64,000 nucleotides of DNA from Candidatus Gracilibacteria bacterium (GCA_041660965.1 JBAZVH010000001.1:609016-673015), one strand, 5' to 3'. Shown: positions 1-10,913, counted from the stretch's first letter. A program made the numbers and translations. Notes: generated by a model from the letters alone, not told the origin.

Positions 1-1
1 T

Positions 2-2344
2 GAATCCAGCGCACGAAGTTTTATCAACCACCGTCCTGTCGAAGCTGTTGTCAAAGAATTCTTCGCGAGCTCACAGCTTTCACAATTTATGGATCAGAGT
101 AATCCGCTTTCTGAGCTCGCTCATAAGCGACGTATTTCAGCGATGGGTCCTGGTGGCTTGACTCGTGAACGTGCATCGTTTGAAGTTCGTGATGTCCACC
201 CAACACAATACGGACGTATCTGTCCTATTGCGACACCAGAAGGTCCAAATATCGGTCTTGTCTTGCATTTTGCCTCATTCTCTCGTGTGGATAAACATGG
301 ATTTATTCAGACACCTTACCGTGAAATCGCCCACTTTGTCCCAAATGATGGCGTCTCAGCGATCAATCGTATCACTCTCGAAGATCTCTTGGATAAAAAA
401 GGGAAAGTCATTGTCCCAGAAAAAGTATTGATGAAAAAGGAGCATGCGGAACTTTTGAAAAAATCATATCCAGAAAAAGACGTCCTGGTTCGTGGATATC
501 TCACTGATCGGTATGAATATGTGGACGCGTATGTAGAACGTAATTTTACGATTGCTGAAGCCAATTCTCCGATTGATGAATTCGGAAATTTCGCAGAAAC
601 TCGACTCGGTGCTCGTCAAAATACCGATGCAACGTTCGTCTACGTTCGTGATATCACACATATTGATATCTCTCCAAAACAAATCGTCTCCGAGACGACA
701 TCGTTGATTCCGTTTTTGGAACATGATGATGCGACTCGTGCGGAGATGGGATCGAACATGATGCGCCAAGCAGTACCTCTCGTGCATTCCGATGCTCCTA
801 TTGTCTGAACTGGAAATGAAAAAGTCTTTGGCGAAAAGAGCGGATATTGCGTAATCGCAGAAGATGACGGAGAAGTCCTCGGTATCGATGCAAAACATAT
901 CACAGTCCTCTATGCCGATGGAGAAAAGAAAACCTACGAACTCATAACATTTGAACGATCAAACCACGATATGCAGGTCCACCAATACCCTCGTGTCTCT
1001 CATGGACAAAAATTTCGTATCGGACAAGTCCTCGCAGATGGGCACTCTATGGAAAATGGCGAACTCGCTCTCGGGCGTAATCTCCGTGTCGCCTACATGC
1101 CTTGGAATGGTTACAACTTTGAAGATGCGATTATTCTCAATGCTGATATTGTCGAAAAGGATTATTTCACACACGTTTCTATCGCAGAATATACGATGGA
1201 TGTCCGTGAGACAAAACTCTGACCAGAGAGCACCACAGCTGATATCCCAAATGTATCATCTGTGAAACTTCGTGACCTCGATGAAGATGGTATCGTACGA
1301 GTAGGGGCCTTCGTAAAATGAGGCGATATCCTCGTCGGTAAGATCACTCCAAAGGGTGAACAAGAGCTTTCTCCAGAAGAGCGACTCCTCCGAGCTATCT
1401 TTGGTGACAAATCAAAAGATGTGAAAGATTCTTCTCTCTATATGCCGTCAGGGAGTGGAGGAAAAGTCATCGAAGTACAGACACTTCGAAAGGAAGAAGG
1501 TGACAATCTCGCGAATGGTGTTTTCAAACAAATCAAAGTGATGGTGGCACAGACGCGAAAGATAGAAGTCGGAGATAAGATGGCGGGTCGACATGGAAAT
1601 AAGGGTATCGTCGCTCGTATCGTGCCAGCGGAAGATATGCCTCACACGGCTGCTGGTGAACCAGTCGATATTATATTAAATCCACTTGGAGTCGTCTCTC
1701 GTATGAATATCGGACAAGTGCTCGAAGCGCATCTCGGAGAGGCAGCGCGCCAGCTCGGTATCACGGTTGCGACACCAGTCCTCAATGGTATCGGTATCGA
1801 GACTATTCATCAACTCATGCGAGATGCTGGAATGGATGAATCAGGAAAGGTACAGCTCTACGACGGACAAACTGGCGAACCATTCAAAGAACATACCATG
1901 CTCGGAACAGTCTATATGCTGAAGCTGCATCATCTTGTCGAAGATAAGATTCATGCGCGATCAGTCGGACCATACTCTATGGTGACACAGCAACCTCTCG
2001 GAGGACGTGCTCAAAATGGAGGACAGAGATTTGGAGAAATGGAATGCTGGGCTATCCAGGGATATGGCGCTGCGAATATTCTCCAAGAAATTCTCACCAT
2101 CAAATCAGATGATATCACAGGGCGTACCCAGTCCTATCGCGCTATTGTCAAAAATGAACCGATCAAACGACCAAGTGTTCCAGAATCATTCCATGTCCTC
2201 ATCAAGGAGCTCCAAGCTCTGGGACTCAAGATGGACCTCCTCGAACAACCTGATCTCGATATCCAAAAACAAATCTATGCTGATCGTATGGGCGAAGTAG
2301 AGACCCTCTCTGCTGCCGGAAATCTTGTCACTGAAACTGAATAA
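2..2344 (+). CDS. rpoB: DNA-directed RNA polymerase subunit beta (5' truncated)
   Basis: This is the C-terminal 780 residues of the beta subunit of RNA polymerase; the gene begins before the window. The first visible residues match the fork-loop/rifampicin region ('SSQLSQFMDQ', then 'LSELAHKRR' and 'GPGGLTRERA'). 'GDKMAGRHGNKG' and the C-terminal 'GGQRFGEMECWA' follow, both hallmarks of RpoB and its contact with beta-prime. The frame crosses three in-frame TGA codons (806, 1220, 1319) at glycine positions, as in 'IV-G-TGNE', and ends with TAA. rpoC starts 21 bp downstream, so the two are almost certainly co-transcribed. Identity is secure; only the 5' end is missing. Confidence 0.98.
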
Positions 2345-2365
2345 TTTTTTCTCACCCTTTTTTCT

Positions 2366-5300
2366 ATGACTGCACAAAAAAAAGATATTCAAAACGATGA
2401 TATTCTTATCCCAGTTCCTGAAGAGGATATCGATGGAGAGATACACCTCGATGCCGATCTTCTCTCTGATGAGGATACTGACCTTCTTGAAACTGAACTT
2501 CTTCCAGAAGAGGATGAAGAAAAGTCTGTCTCAGAAGAGGCCCTTCTTGATGATCTTCTTTGACCAGAGGAGGTGGATAATTTTCTGCTCGAAGATAATC
2601 TGAATCCCTATCTGACAGATGAGATGACAGATTTCCTCAATGACCGTATCACGGATTATTCTGCGATTTCAAAAAATGCTGGAAAGCAAAATGTGACAGC
2701 TGGAAAAAACCTCAATAAGGTCCGCGGTATCGCTATCAGTATCGCAAAAAAAGAAGATATTCTCCGCCAATCACATGGAGAGATTCTTATCTCAGAAACC
2801 ATTAACTATCGAACGCAAAAGCCAGAGCGAGGGGGTCTCTTCTGTGAGCAGATTTTCTGACCACGAAAAAACTATGAATGTGCGTGTGGAAAATACAAAA
2901 GAATTCGCTATAAAGGGATTATCTGTGAGCGTTGTGGTGTCGAAGTCACGACGTCTCAGGTTCGAAGGCAACGAATGGCTCATATCGAACTCGCTGCTCC
3001 TGTGGCTCATATTTGGTATCTCAAGTCTGTCCCAAGTCGTGTCGGATTGATGCTCGATATCCCGATTAAAAAACTCGATCAAGTGGTCTATTTTGCAGCG
3101 TTTGTGATTACTGATATTCAGGAGGATTTTCGCCGTGATGCTCTTTCGTCTCTCGAAGATCGCTTCAAACAGACTCGTACTGAGATGCAAAAAGAATTCA
3201 CTGGTATGCTCAATGAGGCAAAACTCCAGCATGAAGCAGGTGAGATCAAGGAAAAAGCTGTTCGAGAACTCGAAAATAACTGCGTCAAACATCTCGAAGA
3301 ACTCGATGAAGAATACACGAGTATTCGTGATAAAATCAAATCTCTCGAAGTCGGAATGGTCATCTCAGAGCTTGATTATCGTTCACTCCATGAAAAATTT
3401 CCACAAGTTTTTGCGGGAGGAACCGGTGCAGAATCTATTCGTAAGCTTCTCGACCGCATCGAGCTGGCCACTATGATTCAGTCACTCCAAAAGGAAATAA
3501 AATCAGCGCCAAAATCAAAAGAAAGAAAATTGCTCCAAAAGCTTCGTCTCTCTATCGATCTCTTTTCGAGTGAACAGCATCCACGAGACTTTATTATGGA
3601 AGCGCTTCAAATCCTGCCTCCCGATCTCCGTCCGATGATTCAGCTCGATGGTGGACGTATGGCGAGTTCAGACTTGAACGATCTCTATCGTCGTGTCATC
3701 AATCGTAATAATCGTCTCAAAAAATTGATTCAGCTCGGCGCACCAGATGTCATCTTGAAGAATGAAAAACGAATGCTCCAAGAGTCAGTTGATGCGCTCA
3801 TTAGTTGATCTGTTCGAAGCTCTCGCTCAGGATATGCGATGGCGAATAAGCGAAAACTTAAGTCACTCACAGATGTGCTCAAGGGTAAGCAAGGTCGATT
3901 CCGACAAAATCTTCTCGGTAAACGTGTGGACTATTCTGCTCGTTCGGTTATCGTCGTCGGTCCAAAACTTCAGATGGATCAATGTGGTCTTCCAAAGACT
4001 ATTGCGCTTACTCTCTTCCGACCATTTGTTATCGGTAAATTGATCGAGCGAGAATATGCGTTTAACGTCAAACATGCTGAAAAAATTATCGAAGATAATG
4101 AAAAAGAAGTGTGGGACGCTCTCGAAGAAGTGATCGAAGGAAAGTATGTTCTTTTGAATCGTGCTCCGACGCTTCACCGACTTGGTATCCAAGCATTTCA
4201 GCCAGTTTTGATAGAAGGAAAAGCGATTCAGCTCCATCCTCTTACTTGTGTGGCGTTTAATGCGGACTTTGATGGAGATCAGATGGCTATCCATCTCCCA
4301 CTCACACCAGAAGCACAAAAAGAAGCACGAGAACTGATGGCAACATCAGAAAATATGCTCAATCCAAGTAATGGAGAACCAATCGTCTCTCCAACACAGG
4401 ATATGATTCTCGGATGTTATTATCTCACAAAAGAAGATTCACATGGCGCTGCAGTAAAAGTGCTCGCCTCCTATGATGATGCGTGTATTGCCTATCAACA
4501 GGGGAATATCACACTTCATACACCACTTCGTGTGCGTGGATGGGTACCTCTGATAGCAGACGGTCCGACGACGACCTATGGGCGCATTGTCTTTCATCAT
4601 GCACTTCCGGCGGAATATCCATTCCAAAATGTGACGATGAATAAGAAGCAGCTCTCAAAACTTCTCGGAGATATCTTTGAGACGTATGGAACGACCGTGA
4701 CCGCGAAAGTAGCCAATGAAATCAAAAATATCGGATTTAAATATGCGACGATGAGTGGACTGTCTATCTCTGAAAGCGACATGCTCACGCCAGGTTCAAA
4801 ATCGGAGCTTATTGCTTCTGCGACGATCAAGGTTCGTGAGATCCAAAAGATGGCGTATGAGTGATTCTTAACAGGTGAAGAGCGATACGGACAGTCTATC
4901 CGTGTTTGGAGCCAAGCAAAAAATGATATCGAGACTGCCATGAAAAAAGTCTTTCCCAAAGAAAATCATATCTATCATTTTATCGATTCGGGAGCTCGAG
5001 GAAGTTGGGGAAATGTGACACAACTCTGTGGGATGAAGGGGCTCGTCGCTTCTCCATCAGGCAAGACGATAGAACTGCCTATCAAATCAAACTTTAAAGA
5101 AGGACTTTCGTCATTGGAATACTTTATTGCGACACACGGATGACGAAAAGGTAAGGCAGATACGGCTCTTAAAACAGCTCAGTCTGGATATATGACCCGT
5201 CGTCTCGTCGATGCAGCACAAAATATCCTCGTTCGTGAAAATGATTGTGGAACGCTCCATTTTGAAGAAGTAGACCGAGCAAAACCAGAAGGTATTTTCG

Positions 5301-6607
5301 GAGAAAATTTTGAAGAACGTATCTATGGTAAGATTCTTTCAAAGGACCTTCTCGATAAAAAAGGAACAGTTGTTGGAAAGAAAAGTGCTATCATCGATCA
5401 GACACTTCTCAAGGTTATTCTCGCTTCAGATGTTTCTATTATACCGGTTCGTAGCATGCTGAACTGTGAAACGCATGAAGGAGTTTGTCAGCAATGTTAT
5501 GGTATGGACCTCGCCCGCAACAGTCTTGTGGAGATAGGAGCTCCTGTCGGTATCGTCGCGGCTCAATCCATCGGAGAGCCAGGGACACAGCTGACGATGC
5601 GTACGTTTCATACAGGATGAGTCGCAAAAGAAGGAGGTGATATCACGACTGGTTTGACACGAGTTGAAGAGCTCCTTGAAGCGCGTACACCAAAATACCT
5701 CGCGAAAGTGAGCCATATCGATGGAGACGTTATCAAAGTAGAACACACCAAAACTTCTTCAACTGTTTTTATCAAGGCATTTCATCCAGAAACTCGGGAG
5801 TATTATATCCCTCATGATTCTGAGCAACGTGTAAAAACAGGTGATGCCATCAAAGTTAAACAAATTCTTGCAGTGAATCTCGAGACAAAACACAAGATTC
5901 TTGCGAGTCTCAGTGGTGTCGTCTCGAAAATCGAAAATGGTATCATCTCTATCTCAGACGTCGAAGCACAAACGCTCGAATATTCTATTCCTTTTGGACG
6001 AAAACTCTCTGTCGAAAAGGGTGATATTGTCCACAAGTGAGACAAGCTCTGCGAAGGTGATATCGATGTCGATGAACTCATGGCTATCGCAGGTCCTGCG
6101 AGAGCACAAGACTATATCGTCGCAGCCGTCAAAGAAATCTATGCTTCTCAAGGTCAGACCGTCAATGCAAAACATGTCAGCTGTATCGTCCGCCAGATGT
6201 TCTCAAAAGTCACTATTATAGAGCCAGGAGATAGTGAATATTTCCAGGGAGATACGGTGGATATTGGCGCCTTCAATGATGTTAATAAGATACTGGTTAC
6301 ACAGCACAAACGTCAGGCAGTTGGGCAGAGATTGATTCTCGGTATTGCGAAAGTATCGCTTCATTCAGAATCATGGCTCTCTGCAGCGTCATTCCAGGAA
6401 ACTGTCAAAGTCCTCGTCGATGCTTCTTCTAAAAAGCGTATCGATCCGCTTCAAGATATCAAATCCAACGTTATCGTCGGTCGCCGTATTCCTACGCTCC
6501 AATACTTCAATAACAATCTCGAGGTCGATGAGCAATACTATGAAGGAAATGTCTCTGATGTGACAGAAGTGCATTCGACGCATGCGCTGGTTCCTGATGT
6601 TGAATAA
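2366..6607 (+). CDS. rpoC: DNA-directed RNA polymerase subunit beta-prime
   Basis: Catalytic subunit of RNA polymerase, 1413 aa. The N-terminal zinc site reads 'CACGKYKR' then 'CERCGVEV'. The invariant Mg-binding motif NADFDGD lies at 4259-4279, and the second zinc site 'CETHEGVCQQCYG' near 5463 precedes 'QSIGEPGTQLTMRTFHTG'. Seven TGA codons are read as glycine, for example in 'CEQIF-G-PRK'. The first ~75 residues are an extra, very acidic segment (many E/D) before the family's conserved 'ETINYRT' start. The start ATG follows a TTTTTTCT run rather than a Shine-Dalgarno. A large stem-loop with a T-tract follows the stop. Confidence 0.98.
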
Positions 6608-6624
6608 GAAAATTGTTCAATCCT

Positions 6625-6733
6625 ACAATTCTGGAAAAGAAAAGGCACTTCGAGAAGAAGAGAGTATTTTGACAATCAGGATATTACCTTACGTTCTACA
6701 GGATACTTTCTCTCTTCCAGAATTGTTTTTTTA
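6625..6733 (+). terminator. Candidate terminator/attenuator after rpoC
   Basis: A perfect 12-nt inverted repeat, ACAATTCTGGAA at 6625-6636 and TTCCAGAATTGT at 6715-6726, is followed by seven T. The loop is about 78 nt and contains a further weaker pairing (GAGAGTA with TACTTTCTC). It separates rpoBC from infA. It may be an intrinsic terminator or an attenuator; which one cannot be told from sequence. Confidence 0.55.
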
Positions 6734-6751
6734 TTTTTTGATAAAAAAAAT

Positions 6752-6779
6752 TTGCAAAGTAAAGCTTTTTTTATACAAT
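6752..6779 (+). promoter_or_regulatory. Candidate promoter for the infA-rpmA gene block
   Basis: TTGCAA (6752-6757), a 16-nt spacer and TACAAT (6774-6779) sit 33 bp before the infA ATG, just after the post-rpoC stem-loop. The same TTGCxx-N16-TACAAT form appears before recA and mscL, and a TTGCAT-N16-TATACT form before trxA, which supports it. Confidence 0.55.
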
Positions 6780-6812
6780 GCCGCCACATATCATAAAATG
6801 TTTTCCTAACTC

Positions 6813-7088
6813 ATGGTAAAAGAAGAAAAAATCGCTGCCCGAGGTACCGTGCTGGAGTCTCTCCCAAATGGTGATTATCGAGTACAGATTGACTCTCTTG
6901 CTGGCCAAGAATTGGGAGAAAATACTATGATAGTTACCGGCTATATTTCTGGTCATATGCGTAAGTGTCGTATCTCGATTCTCAATTGAGACATCGTCGA
7001 TATCGAGATTACGCCCTATGATACGACAAAAGGTCGAATTATTTATCGTCATAATGTTTCATCTGTATGAAAGTTCGTCCATCAATAA
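6813..7088 (+). CDS. infA: Translation initiation factor IF-1
   Basis: IF-1 binds the ribosomal A site on the 30S subunit during initiation. The S1/OB-fold signature is clear: 'GTVLESLPNGDYRV', 'GYISGHMRKCRISIL', and 'ITPYDTTKGRIIYR' at the end. One internal TGA encodes Gly in 'ILN-G-DIVD'. In a standard code the gene would end at the TGA overlapping the rpmJ start (ATGA, 7067-7070). With UGA as Gly it continues six residues (G-K-F-V-H-Q) to TAA at 7086-7088, giving 91 aa against the usual ~72; about a dozen extra residues lie in the loop 'LAGQELGENTM'. Translational coupling with rpmJ is likely. Confidence 0.93.
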
Positions 7089-7204
7089 AAAAACGAGATC
7101 CACGTAATGACGTCATAGTCGTACGGTGGAATAAAAGCCATACCAAAAGGTATGTCCGTATTATTAACAAAAAAAATCGTCGTTTTAATCAAAGACAGGG
7201 CTAA
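7067..7204 (+). CDS. rpmJ: 50S ribosomal protein L36
   Basis: Small 45-aa ribosomal protein. The start 'MKVRPSIKKR' and end 'RFNQRQG' are diagnostic of L36. All four zinc-ligand Cys/His positions of the classical form are missing ('RDPRNDVIVVRW' replaces the 'C-x2-C' segment), so this is a zinc-free (C-minus) L36. The ATG lies inside the infA 3' end in an ATGA overlap. It is 17 bp upstream of rpsM in the conserved alpha-operon order rpmJ-rpsM-rpsK-rpsD-rpoA-rplQ. Confidence 0.92.
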   Translation: MKVRPSIKKRDPRNDVIVVRWNKSHTKRYVRIINKKNRRFNQRQG

Positions 7205-7221
7205 TTTATATTCTTTTTCTT

Positions 7222-7593
7222 ATGGTACGTATTCTCGGAGTCAACATTCCAAATCATAAACACCTCTGGGTAGCACTCACCTCTATATATGGAGTCGGTG
7301 TTACTCGTTCTCGTGCGCTTCTTGCAGCGGTAAAAATCGATGCATCACGTAAAGTAGAAACACTCTCAGAAGAAGAACTCGGTGTTATCCGAGATGAGCT
7401 CAAAAAACATACACTCGAAGGAGATCTCCGACGCGAGATTATGACGAATATCAAGACGCTTCAAGATATGAACTGTTACCGAGGAGTTCGTCATAAAAAA
7501 TGACTTCCTGTTCGCGGGCAAAGAACGAAAACAAACGCTCGTACAAAACGAGGCAAGAAGAATACTGTTGCTAACAAAAAAGTTGCCGCTTAA
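7222..7593 (+). CDS. rpsM: 30S ribosomal protein S13
   Basis: 123 aa. S13 sits in the head of the 30S subunit and contacts P-site tRNA and bridge B1. 'VRILGVNIPNHKHLWVALT', the 'IYGVGVTRS' helix-hairpin-helix and the C-terminal 'RGVRHKKGLPVRGQRTKTNA' are textbook S13. The glycine in 'HKK-G-LPVRGQ' is TGA (7501-7503), where other species have GGx. It starts after a T/C-rich run (TATTCTTTTTCTT) and is followed closely by rpsK. Confidence 0.97.
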
Positions 7594-7606
7594 TTAATTT
7601 CTCTCT

Positions 7607-7996
7607 ATGGCTCAAACACTTCGTCGATCAAAGAAAACCAAACGCACTGTAGAACAGGGTGTTATCTGTGTTTCTGCACTTTATAACAATACACATATCA
7701 GCGTGTCTGACACAGATGGCAATGTCCTCACATGGCATAGTGGTGGTCGTGCAGGTTTTAAGGGTGCTCGTGAAGCAACTCCGTACGCTGCGACTATGGC
7801 TATGGAAAAATGTCTCGAAGAAACGCTCCGTCTCTACGGTCTTAAACGAGCGCATGTCAAGGTAAAAGGTGTCGGTTCTGGTCGTGATAATGCTCTTCGA
7901 GCGATTATTGCTGCTGGAGTCGAGATCGATAGCATCGTCGATGAGACACCGGTTCCTTATAATGGGACCAAGAAAAAGAAAATTCGTAAACTTTAA
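7607..7996 (+). CDS. rpsK: 30S ribosomal protein S11
   Basis: 129 aa, a platform protein of the 30S subunit near the E site and the Shine-Dalgarno/anti-Shine-Dalgarno helix. 'NNTHISVSDTDGN', 'WHSGGRAGFKGAR', 'TPYAA' and 'VKGVGSGRDNALRAI' are the conserved blocks, and the gene ends with a lysine-rich tail. There is no in-frame TGA in this gene. The ATG directly follows TTTCTCT. Alpha-operon position between rpsM and rpsD. Confidence 0.98.
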   Translation: MAQTLRRSKKTKRTVEQGVICVSALYNNTHISVSDTDGNVLTWHSGGRAGFKGAREATPYAATMAMEKCLEETLRLYGLKRAHVKVKGVGSGRDNALRAIIAAGVEIDSIVDETPVPYNGTKKKKIRKL

Positions 7997-8004
7997 TTTA
8001 TTCT

Positions 8005-8637
8005 ATGCGTTATACTGGTCCAAAAAAGAAACTCTGTCGCCGAGAAGGTAAAAACCTCTTCGGGAGTGAAAAATATGCCTTGAATGATTCTAAGCGAAAA
8101 ATGCTGGGGAAGAATACTGGTCGTATGAATCTCTACGGTCAACAGCTCCGTGCAAAACAAGCAACAAAGCGTATGTTCGGTGTTTCTGAGAAACAATTTG
8201 CGAATTACTTTAAAAAAGCATCTCGAATGAAAGGAAATACTCTCGAGAATATGCAAAAGCTTCTCGAGACTCGCCTCGATGTCGTCGTACTCAAGGCAAA
8301 CTTTGCTCGTACAATCATGCAATCTCGCCAATTTGTGAATCATGCTCATTTTACGGTCAATGGTCACAAGGTCGATATCCCATCGTACCAAGTGGCGACA
8401 GGTGATGTTATCACCGTTCGTGAAAAACTCAAAGACACGGTTATTTACAAAACTCTTCAGATTGAATCACAAGAATTTCTCACAAAAAACCAATCAGGAA
8501 AAGTATCATCTGTTGATTGGATAGACGCAGACCCAAAACAATTCAAAATCACTGTTACACGTCTTCCAGAGACCACAGACTTTGATCAGAGCATCGCTCT
8601 TGATATGAAGAAAATTATCGAATTTTATTCTAAGTAG
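8005..8637 (+). CDS. rpsD: 30S ribosomal protein S4
   Basis: 210 aa, the primary assembly protein of the 30S body. 'MRYTGPKKKLCRREG' at the N-terminus lacks the zinc cysteine pattern of some S4 forms. The S4 RNA-binding domain follows at about residues 95-155 ('LETRLDVVVLKANFARTIMQ', 'FVNHAHFTVNGHKVDIPSYQV'). It ends with TAG, one of the few TAG stops in the block. Only 8 bp separate it from rpsK and 24 bp from rpoA. Confidence 0.97.
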   Translation: MRYTGPKKKLCRREGKNLFGSEKYALNDSKRKMLGKNTGRMNLYGQQLRAKQATKRMFGVSEKQFANYFKKASRMKGNTLENMQKLLETRLDVVVLKANFARTIMQSRQFVNHAHFTVNGHKVDIPSYQVATGDVITVREKLKDTVIYKTLQIESQEFLTKNQSGKVSSVDWIDADPKQFKITVTRLPETTDFDQSIALDMKKIIEFYSK

Positions 8638-8661
8638 TTTTTCTCTTTTTATTTTTTTCTC

Positions 8662-9654
8662 ATGCACACTCTCCACACTATCATCGGTCTTCCTCGTGTT
8701 TCTGAACAAAAAATTTCAGAAGCGCAATTTTCACAGGAGTCCATCTTTGATATTGCCCCTCTTCCACGAGGGTATGGTATGACTCTCGGACACGCGCTTC
8801 GTCGTGTGATCCTCTCGTCTATCCCTGGCACTCGTGTCACGGGTATCAAGGTAGGTGGTATCAGCCACGAATATACGACGCTTCCTGGCGTACGAGATAG
8901 CATCTTAGATATTATGCTCAATCTCAAAAATCTCATTCTCGAAAAATCAGATGAAGGTATCGTATGGGTCAATCTCAAAAAGAACAAAGCAGGGAAAGTC
9001 ACAGCAGCAGACATCAAAACATCTGGTGGTGTCGAGATTCTCAATAAAGATCTCTACATTACAGAAATTGATCGAGATGGGTTTGACCTCGATATCCAGA
9101 TTCGTGTCGAAAAGAATGTGGGCTACAAATCTATCGAAATTCTCAAAAAAGAGGATGATGATGTGATGATTCTCTTGATCGACGCAAACTTTTCTCCTGT
9201 CCTCAACGTGAGCACAGAAGTAACGAGTGAACGTTTTGGAGATATGACTGACCTCGATAAGCTCAGTATCACTGTCAAAACAAATGGAACTATTTCTCCA
9301 GAAAGCGCTTTCAAATTTGGTTCTCAAATGCTTCGTTCGTATTTTGACTCTTTCTGTGATACAGAAGTGTTGATCGAGAGCTCATTTATGAGCGATTCTC
9401 GACTCCTCCGTGACAAAGAACGCAAAGATGCTCAGGCAACAGAAGACAAAGAAAACTTTACGCATATTGATTTCCTCGCACTCTCGCCTCGTACACTCAA
9501 TGCACTCGTGAATGGTAATATCCTCTCTGTCGAACAACTCGAAAAATGTACAGAAGCCAAGCTCTCATCTATCAAAGGATTTGGGAAAAAAGCTATGGAC
9601 GAAGTCAGAGCAGCTCTTGCAAAAGAGGGTAAAAAACTTCTTTGAGACGACTAA
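8662..9654 (+). CDS. rpoA: DNA-directed RNA polymerase subunit alpha
   Basis: 330 aa. The alpha N-terminal dimerisation domain begins with 'PLPRGYGMTLGHALRRVILSSIPG' (the universal 'GfGxTLGNALRR' motif). The C-terminal helix-hairpin-helix domain that binds UP elements and activators is intact ('LSPRTLNALVNGNILSVEQL', 'IKGFGKKAMDEV'). A TGA at 9643 would end the gene in the standard code; here it adds Gly-Asp-Asp before TAA. It closes the alpha-operon core together with rplQ. Confidence 0.97.
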
Positions 9655-9723
9655 TATTAATACAAAATACAAAAGACAAAGTACAAAATAACAACTTATT
9701 AGACCTATTAAACTTTTCTCCCT
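9655..9723 (+). repeat. A-rich leader repeat between rpoA and rplQ
   Basis: The spacer contains 'ATACAAAATACAAAAGACAA' followed by 'ACCTATTAAACTTTTC', then the rplQ start. Close relatives of the first half occur inside folD (about 41989-42018). Relatives of the second half occur before rpsL (10914-10958), after sufB (36100-36117) and before the last gene of the window (63128-63160), so this is a dispersed family rather than unique spacer. Confidence 0.55.
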
Positions 9724-10080
9724 ATGCGACACCGATCAAAAAAACATCTGAAGTTCAATGGACGCGACGCGAATCATCGTGATGCAGTACTTCGAAATAT
9801 TGCTGGCAGCTTTTTTATCCACAAAAAAGTGGCTACGACAAAAAAACGAGCACAAGCAGTTGTTCCTCTTATCCACAAGCTTATTCGACTTGGACAAGAA
9901 AAAGATCTGATGAATGCTATCCGTGGTCTTCAGGAGTCTCTCTACACAGAACAGGCATGCAAGGCGGCTCTCGAAGTCGCAAAAAGCGCGCAAAGAACGT
10001 CTGGATTTACCAGAATGACCCCACTGAAATATCGTGCAGGTGATGCGAGTATGCTCGTAACCCTCGAACTCGTCGTATAA
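9724..10080 (+). CDS. rplQ: 50S ribosomal protein L17
   Basis: 118 aa, a large-subunit protein lining the exit-tunnel outlet. 'MRHRSKKHLKFNGRDANHRDAVLRNIAGSF' fits the L17 'MRHrk.grkLgR...hR.a.lrnl..sL' start, and 'YTEQACKAALEVA' with the C-terminal 'RAGDASMLVTLELV' completes the family pattern. It follows rpoA as in almost all bacteria. A dispersed A-rich leader repeat lies directly upstream. No in-frame TGA. Confidence 0.95.
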   Translation: MRHRSKKHLKFNGRDANHRDAVLRNIAGSFFIHKKVATTKKRAQAVVPLIHKLIRLGQEKDLMNAIRGLQESLYTEQACKAALEVAKSAQRTSGFTRMTPLKYRAGDASMLVTLELVV

Positions 10081-10090
10081 ATATCTCTCT

Positions 10091-10522
10091 ATGAAAACAC
10101 TTTTCCCAAATACAATCGAACGCAAATGGTATCTCATAAATGCTGAATGACTGACACTTGGTCGTCTGGCACAGTTTATTGCACGAAAACTCACTGGCAA
10201 AGAAAAACATACGTACTCTGCCCATATTGATAATGGTGATTATGTCATCGTGACAAATATTGATAAGATCGTCACAACAGGTCGTAAAGATCAATCAAAG
10301 CTGTACTATACTCATTCTCAATATATGGGTGGGCTTAAGACTATTTCTCTTGGTGATCTCAAGACTAAAAAACCTTTTGAACCACTTCGTCTCGCTGTCG
10401 CTGGTATGCTCCCAAAAAATAGTCATAAAGAAGATATACTTCTTCGTCTCAAACAATTTCAAGGAGCAGAGCATAGTCATGAGGCGCAGACTCCAGAAAA
10501 TATAACACCTACTTCTTTTTAA
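10091..10522 (+). CDS. rplM: 50S ribosomal protein L13
   Basis: 143 aa, an early-assembling 50S protein. One TGA is read as Gly at the conserved 'INAE-G-LTLGRLAQFIARKLTGK' (family: 'DA.g..LGRLAs.iA..LrGK'). 'NGDYVIVTNIDKIVTTGRK' and 'GMLPKNSHKEDILLRLKQF' match the core. The standard code would split the gene and miss the first 19 residues. rpsI starts 7 bp downstream, the usual rplM-rpsI pair. Confidence 0.96.
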
Positions 10523-10529
10523 TCAGATT

Positions 10530-10913
10530 ATGGAATACACGTATAGCATAGGTCGTCGTAAAACAGCAACTGCACAGGTTCGTCTTTTTCCTGGAAAAGG
10601 TGAGTCAACCGTGAATGATCGTCCACTCAAGGAGTATATCTCTCGTACTGATCTCGTTTCTTTGGTTCACACCCCTTTCAAGGTCGCAGGTGCTGGGGAT
10701 TATCATTTTTCTGTGATTGTCCGTGGCTCTGGTGAAAGTGCTCAAGCCCAAGCTATCGCTCATGGTATCTCTCGAGCCCTCGTTCTCATCGATGAGACAT
10801 GCAAGACAGCGCTTCGTGAACATGGTCTCCTCACTCGTGATGCTCGAAAGGTTGAGCGTAAGAAGCCAGGCCTCCATAAAGCTCGTAAAGCTATTCAATG
10901 GTCTAAACGATAA
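10530..10913 (+). CDS. rpsI: 30S ribosomal protein S9
   Basis: 127 aa. S9's C-terminal tail reaches the P-site tRNA anticodon. 'YSIGRRKTATAQVRLFPGKG' at the start, 'VRGSGESAQAQAIAHGISRAL' in the middle and the basic end 'RKVERKKPGLHKARKAIQWSKR' are diagnostic; the usual tail 'RRxQFSKR' appears here as 'AIQWSKR'. It pairs with rplM in an operon. Confidence 0.96.
   Translation: MEYTYSIGRRKTATAQVRLFPGKGESTVNDRPLKEYISRTDLVSLVHTPFKVAGAGDYHFSVIVRGSGESAQAQAIAHGISRALVLIDETCKTALREHGLLTRDARKVERKKPGLHKARKAIQWSKR

Noticed and set aside
806..808. In-frame TGA in rpoB as frameshift or pseudogene sign
   Set aside because: The frame stays conserved across every TGA and the position is Gly in the family; this holds for dozens of genes.
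316..898. Minus-strand frames opposite rpoB
   Set aside because: Antisense shadows of a conserved gene, low-complexity composition, no leader.
5613..5621. Selenocysteine as the meaning of TGA
   Set aside because: TGA falls at Gly positions in ribosomal and polymerase proteins; no SECIS-like need, far too many sites.
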